From positions 1 to 9,589 of the forward strand of contig JBASNZ010000070.1 in the NCBI GenBank assembly GCA_049657775.1: a stretch of 9,589 nucleotides of DNA, in the 5' to 3' direction. Origin of the DNA: JBASNZ01 sp049657775. Its GTDB lineage: Bacteria > Actinomycetota > Coriobacteriia > Anaerosomatales > Anaerosomataceae. Under the pieces are notes generated by a model. The model did not search any database and was not told where the DNA came from. It saw only the letters and a program-made list of their open reading frames with translations. A program made the position numbers and the translations under genes. Shown in pieces: positions 6,399-9,589 of the stretch (the first letter of the stretch is position 1; every line of letters starts with the position of its first letter).

Positions 6399-7022
6399 CT
6401 AGTGCACCTTCTTCGCGGTCTCGAGTTCTTCGGAGATCCTGCCCATGATCAGGTTGGTGAGCGCTTCGACACGTTCTTTGCGCGACCCCTCCGGGAATTC
6501 CTCGGGAGATATCGGCCTCCCGTAGACCACCGTCACGCGCCTGAGCTTTGGAAGCTTCTGCCCTTTGGGCCACACCTTCTCGGTACCCACAACCGCGACT
6601 GGAACCACCGGGACCATGGCCCTGAGCGCAACGAACGCCGCGCCGCCCCTCGCCTCGCCAAGTCCGTTCTCGGTCTGCCGGGCGCCCTCCGGGAAGATCC
6701 CTACGAGCTCACCAGCCTTGAGAAACGCATCCGCCTGCACGAGCGCCGCACGGTCCGCGCCGGAGCGGTCAACCGGGAACGCCCAGAGTCTCGGTAGCGC
6801 CCAGGCCACAAAGCCACGCTCGAAGAGGTCCTTCTTGGCCATGAAGTGGACGAACCGCGGAGACACACACCACAAGATGACGGGATCCATGTACGAGCGG
6901 TGGTTACCGGCCACCACGGCGGCCCCTTCACGAGGCATGTGCTCGCGACCGTGCTCGCGAACCCTGAAGAGCACGCGGATGGCCGGCGTGGCGATGACGC
7001 GTACCGCGGTTCCGAGCCACAT
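6399..7022 (-). CDS. plsC: PlsC-type 1-acyl-sn-glycerol-3-phosphate acyltransferase
   Basis: PlsC acylates lysophosphatidic acid to phosphatidic acid at the inner face of the membrane. The 207-residue protein is a single LPLAT domain with the four family blocks. NHRSYMD at 40-46 is the HX4D motif with H41 and D46. FPVDR is at 82-86, FPEGARQ at 110-116, and VPVAVVG at 140-146. A hydrophobic N-terminal stretch (about 2-20) may anchor it. The start overlaps the cmk stop by one base (TGATG), and the ribosome binding site (AGGGCGG, about 10 nt away) is weak, so translation probably depends on ribosomes finishing cmk. The acyl specificity cannot be read from the sequence; plsC is the best symbol, although related LPLAT proteins use other lysolipids. 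Confidence 0.9.
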   Translation of the reverse strand: MWLGTAVRVIATPAIRVLFRVREHGREHMPREGAAVVAGNHRSYMDPVILWCVSPRFVHFMAKKDLFERGFVAWALPRLWAFPVDRSGADRAALVQADAFLKAGELVGIFPEGARQTENGLGEARGGAAFVALRAMVPVVPVAVVGTEKVWPKGQKLPKLRRVTVVYGRPISPEEFPEGSRKERVEALTNLIMGRISEELETAKKVH

Positions 7023-7693
7023 CAGTGCAGCACCGCCCTGGAAATGGTCGTGATCCGAGCCACCACTTCGTCGACCGTCATTCCAGTGGTATCCACCGTG
7101 ATCGCGTCATCGGCAGGTCGAAGCGGACTCACCGCGCGTGTGCTGTCCACACGATCGCGACGCTCGATATCGGCTGCGACCGCGGCGATCTCGGACGAGT
7201 GCCCGGCCGCGACGTGGTCGCCAAGACGCCTGCGGGCTCTTTCCTCGGCCGTTGCTGTCAGGTACACCTTGACGGGAGCGTCGGGGAACACGACCGTCCC
7301 GATATCGCGGCCTTCGACCACGGTGTCGGAAACCGATGCGAGTTCGCGCTGCAGCTTGACCATCGCCTCGCGCACCTCGGGGATGCGCGACACGGGGCTG
7401 ACGGCCAGGTCGGCCTCAGGCGTTCGGATCTCACGGGTCACGTCGCGGCCGTTCACGAGGACTCCGGTGTGGATCGGATCGCCGGGGGTGTGCTCGAACT
7501 CGATCGATGAGTTCCGTGCGACCGCGATGAGCCCGTCGTCGTCTTCAAGAGAGACGCCCTGATAGAGTGCCTCGACAGCGATCGCGCGATACATCGCGCC
7601 GGTATCCAGGTACCGGAATCCGAGGCTGCGCGCGACAGCGCGTGCCACGGTGGACTTTCCCGATGCGGCGGGCCCGTCAATGGCCACGATCAT
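7022..7693 (-). CDS. cmk: Cmk, cytidylate kinase
   Basis: Cmk phosphorylates CMP and dCMP with ATP in the cytosol, feeding nucleotide and CDP-lipid synthesis. The 223-residue protein has a P-loop GPAASGKST at 7-15, DTGAMYR at 30-36 for the nucleotide monophosphate, EGRDIGT at 127-133, and RDRVDSTR at 179-186 followed by SPLRPADDA, with D183 and R186 in the family's CMP-binding and lid positions. The ATG at 7693 directly precedes the conserved IVAIDGP start and has GGAG (7704-7701) 7 nt upstream. An in-frame ATG at 7738 would add 15 residues without family support and lies in front of the candidate promoter's -10. The gene begins a tightly packed run of eight genes; the 65-bp gap before it is the largest between two genes apart from the riboswitch leader. 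Confidence 0.97.
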   Translation of the reverse strand: MIVAIDGPAASGKSTVARAVARSLGFRYLDTGAMYRAIAVEALYQGVSLEDDDGLIAVARNSSIEFEHTPGDPIHTGVLVNGRDVTREIRTPEADLAVSPVSRIPEVREAMVKLQRELASVSDTVVEGRDIGTVVFPDAPVKVYLTATAEERARRRLGDHVAAGHSSEIAAVAADIERRDRVDSTRAVSPLRPADDAITVDTTGMTVDEVVARITTISRAVLH

Positions 7694-7728
7694 GCGTCGA
7701 CTCCGCGTCCGAGCTTGTGGGGCACTCG

Positions 7729-7737
7729 ATTCTAGCA
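7729..7737 (-). promoter_or_regulatory. candidate extended -10 promoter upstream of cmk
   Basis: The minus strand reads TGCTAGAAT, an extended -10: TG, one base, and TAGAAT, which matches TATAAT at five of six positions. It lies in the 65-bp gap between aroA and cmk. A start about 7 nt downstream would give a 5' leader of roughly 30 nt containing the cmk ribosome binding site. I find no good -35 hexamer at 16-18 nt, as the flanking DNA is very GC-rich. It is supported by position and motif only. Confidence 0.4.
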
Positions 7738-7758
7738 CGCCGCGACCCCCGACCGGCG

Positions 7759-9075
7759 CTAGCGAAGCGCACCCCCAAGTCGAAGCGCCGCCAGGTGTTG
7801 GGCGAACTGCGGATACGACACGTCCACCGCTTCAAAGCGATCGATGGTGACCTCTCCCGCCGCCGCCAGCCCCGCGACCGCGAAGGCCATCGCGAGTCGA
7901 TGATCGCCGAGCGACTCCAGCCTGGCCGCGGTGAACGCTGCCGGTCCGGTCACCACCAGGTCGTCGCCGTCCACGCGTGCGGCGGCGCCGAGCGCCCTCA
8001 GCCCGTCGACGATCGCCTGCAGCCGGTCGGACTCCTTGACCCTCAGCTCCCCGACCCCTTCGAAGCGCGTGACTCCGTTGGCCCGGGCCGCGACCACCGC
8101 AAGCAGTGGCACCTCGTCGATGAGTGAGGGCACCTCGGAGGCGGTCACCGTGGTTCCCGAGGAGAGCACGCTGTACCTGGCACGGATCACGCCCACAGGC
8201 TCACCGCACACCTCGGCTCCGGGGTCCACGTCCACGCGCGCACCCATGCGCTCCAGCACCCGCAGGAACGCGACTCTCGTGGGGTTGAGCGCAACCGCCG
8301 GCAGCACGACGTCGCTTCCGGGCACGAGCACCGCGGCGCCCACGAGGAACGCAGCCGAGGAGGGATCGCCCGGTACCGCGACGTCCGCCGCGCGAAGCTG
8401 GGCCGGACCGCTCACCGACACGCACCCGTCATCATCCCGCATCACCCGCACTCCGAACGCGGGCAGCATGCGCTCGCTGTGGTCGCGACTCGGGGCAGGT
8501 TCGCACACCGTGGTGATCCCGTCGGCACGCAGGCCCGCAAGCAGCAGCGCGGTCTTGACCTGCGCGCTTGCAACCGCAAGCTCGTGTCGCCGACCGTGTA
8601 GCGCGGCACCGGACACGGCGACCGGAAGTGTCCCGCCATCTGCGGTCGCGATGCGGGCGCCCATCTCCGCGAGCGGGTCGGCAACCCTTCGCATCGGACG
8701 CTTCGAGAGCGATTCGTCGCCGGTGAACTCCACGTTGATGCCGTAACCCGCGAGCGCTCCCATGAGCAGTCGCACCGTGGTGCCGCTGTTGCCACAGTCG
8801 ATGGCATGTGACGGCTGTGTGGGACCCGCAAGCCCCCAACCGCCCACCACCATGTCCAGGCCGTGCGTTCCTACCGACACGTCCACGCTCGCGCCCAGGG
8901 CGCGCACGGCGTCGATCGTTGAACGCACGTCGGCTGAGTCGAGAACGCCGGAGAGGTGTGATCTGCCCTCGGCCATGGCGGCAAAGAGCACGGCCCGATG
9001 AGAGATGGACTTGTCCCCCGGTACGTGAACCTGACCCATGAGCGGCATATCCGCCCTCTGTGCGTGGTAGCGCAT
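7759..9075 (-). CDS. aroA: AroA, 3-phosphoshikimate 1-carboxyvinyltransferase (EPSP synthase), class II type
   Basis: AroA joins phosphoenolpyruvate to shikimate 3-phosphate, the sixth step of the shikimate pathway, in the cytosol. The 438-residue protein has PGDKSISHR at 19-27, GNSGTTVRLLMG at 95-106, SKRPMRR at 124-130, SAQVK at 170-174, RDHSER at 197-202, NPTR at 264-267, LIDEVP at 318-323 with D320, KESDR at 347-351, and DHRLAMA at 391-397. It lacks the class I block with a proline after GTAMR and instead carries the four class II motifs. Two starts are plausible. ATG 9075 has GGGAGG only 4 nt away and begins 9 bp after tyrA. ATG 9048 (residue 10) has GAGGG 5 nt away. Both leave the active-site motifs intact; I keep the longer form. 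Confidence 0.96.
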   Translation of the reverse strand: MRYHAQRADMPLMGQVHVPGDKSISHRAVLFAAMAEGRSHLSGVLDSADVRSTIDAVRALGASVDVSVGTHGLDMVVGGWGLAGPTQPSHAIDCGNSGTTVRLLMGALAGYGINVEFTGDESLSKRPMRRVADPLAEMGARIATADGGTLPVAVSGAALHGRRHELAVASAQVKTALLLAGLRADGITTVCEPAPSRDHSERMLPAFGVRVMRDDDGCVSVSGPAQLRAADVAVPGDPSSAAFLVGAAVLVPGSDVVLPAVALNPTRVAFLRVLERMGARVDVDPGAEVCGEPVGVIRARYSVLSSGTTVTASEVPSLIDEVPLLAVVAARANGVTRFEGVGELRVKESDRLQAIVDGLRALGAAARVDGDDLVVTGPAAFTAARLESLGDHRLAMAFAVAGLAAAGEVTIDRFEAVDVSYPQFAQHLAALRLGGALR

Positions 9076-9084
9076 CGCGCCTCC

Positions 9085-9589
9085 CTATTCCAACGTGCGC
9101 AACGATGGCTCGTAGCCGAGCGACTCGAGCGCGCCTAGCAGCGCGTCCCGGTCGCCCTCGTCGGTGAGCACGAGACGAAGCGTCGCACTGTCCTCGGTCT
9201 CGTGGTCGATCTCGATGTCTTCGATGTTGCACCCCGCGCGTCCGATCGCGGTGGTGATTTCGCTCACCTGGCCCGGACGGTCGATCATCACAAGCGAGAG
9301 CTCCCACAGCGCCGTCGTTGCCGGCACCCACTGGGCCGGAAGGGACGTGCGGACGTCGGCGGCTCCGGCCAGCCACTCGCGGATCGCGTCGGCGTCCCGC
9401 GCGGTGACCGCCTCGGCAAAGTGGCCCAGCACCTGGCGGAGTTGAAGCAACCCGTTGACCAGCGGTTCCGCGTTGTCGAGGCAGATCCCCGTCCACAACT
9501 CGGGACTGCCCGCAGCAACGCGTGTCATGTCCTTGAAACCGCCCGCGGCCAGGCGCAGCGCATCCTGACCGCCGCCGGAGCGCTCCGAG
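9085..9589 (-). CDS. tyrA: TyrA, prephenate dehydrogenase with C-terminal ACT domain (5' end cut by window)
   Basis: TyrA oxidatively decarboxylates prephenate to 4-hydroxyphenylpyruvate for tyrosine synthesis. The visible 167 codons start upstream of the first in-window methionine. I extended the frame by hand to the window edge and read AAGGFKDMTRVAAGSPELW, the helical dimerisation segment typical of the family (FRDMTRIA.. in relatives). From about 75 residues after that methionine, an ACT domain begins with ELSLVMIDRPGQVSEI and continues through NIEDIEI to the end. The N-terminal NAD-binding Rossmann domain is outside the window. ACT-bearing prephenate dehydrogenases are commonly feedback-inhibited by an aromatic amino acid, so tyrosine control is likely here. 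The gene ends 9 bp before aroA, so the two share a transcript and a pathway. Specificity for prephenate rather than arogenate is assumed from the family. Confidence 0.92.
   Translation of the reverse strand, partial: SERSGGGQDALRLAAGGFKDMTRVAAGSPELWTGICLDNAEPLVNGLLQLRQVLGHFAEAVTARDADAIREWLAGAADVRTSLPAQWVPATTALWELSLVMIDRPGQVSEITTAIGRAGCNIEDIEIDHETEDSATLRLVLTDEGDRDALLGALESLGYEPSLRTLE

Noticed and set aside
5691..6797. Long plus-strand open frame (368 codons) opposite ispH and plsC
   Set aside because: It lies antisense to two genes with complete active-site motifs, has no recognisable domain and a composition rich in Arg, His and Asp, as expected from the reverse complement of GC-rich codons.
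7694..7758. Intrinsic terminator after aroA
   Set aside because: The gap is GC-rich but I find no stem of useful length followed by a run of T on the minus strand.
8432..9496. Minus-strand open frame of 354 codons across aroA and tyrA
   Set aside because: It is an out-of-phase reading of two recognisable genes, extremely Arg-rich and without any motif.
1..9589. A mobile element, CRISPR array, defence or biosynthetic system
   Set aside because: I saw no long direct or inverted repeats, transposase, integrase, repeat-spacer array or cargo genes. Every gene belongs to a known family and the order is that of a conserved chromosomal core.

Overview
The window is a GC-rich stretch of bacterial chromosome packed with housekeeping genes, every one on the minus strand, so transcription runs from high to low coordinates. 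In transcription order it holds the C-terminal part of tyrA (prephenate dehydrogenase with ACT domain), aroA (EPSP synthase), cmk (cytidylate kinase), a plsC-type acyltransferase, ispH, a DUF512/radical-SAM/PDZ protein, der (tandem GTPase), plsY, gpsA and rpe. An FMN riboswitch follows, then the first 147 codons of ribD. Both edge genes are cut by the window.

The gene order mixes two traditions. The runs aroA-cmk-plsC-ispH and DUF512-der-plsY-gpsA are of the kind found in Firmicutes/Clostridia, while rpe next to ribD is familiar from Actinobacteria. Together with the high GC and GTG starts this suggests a deep-branching actinobacterium such as a Coriobacteriia relative, or else a high-GC Firmicute. 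This placement is inference from gene order and composition and was not tested by a search.

Layout: 9085-9589 tyrA (partial) and 7759-9075 aroA form an aromatic amino acid pair. A 65-bp gap follows with a candidate extended -10 promoter. From 7693 down to 600, eight genes (cmk, plsC, ispH, DUF512, der, plsY, gpsA, rpe) lie end to end, with overlaps or gaps of 13 bp or less. They cover CMP phosphorylation, glycerol-3-phosphate and phosphatidic acid synthesis (GpsA, PlsY, PlsC), the last MEP-pathway step (IspH), ribosome assembly (Der) and pentose phosphate metabolism (Rpe). The only sizeable non-coding stretch is 443-599: a candidate extended -10 promoter, the FMN aptamer and the ribD ribosome binding site. 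The aptamer's closing helix P1 contains most of that ribosome binding site, which points to translational control of ribD.

I found no mobile element, CRISPR array, tRNA, rRNA, defence locus or clearly new system. The points most worth a second look are the P1/Shine-Dalgarno overlap in the FMN riboswitch, the uncharacterised DUF512 radical SAM protein embedded among essential genes, the class II signature of the EPSP synthase, and the two extended -10 promoter candidates that would split the cluster into separate transcription units.
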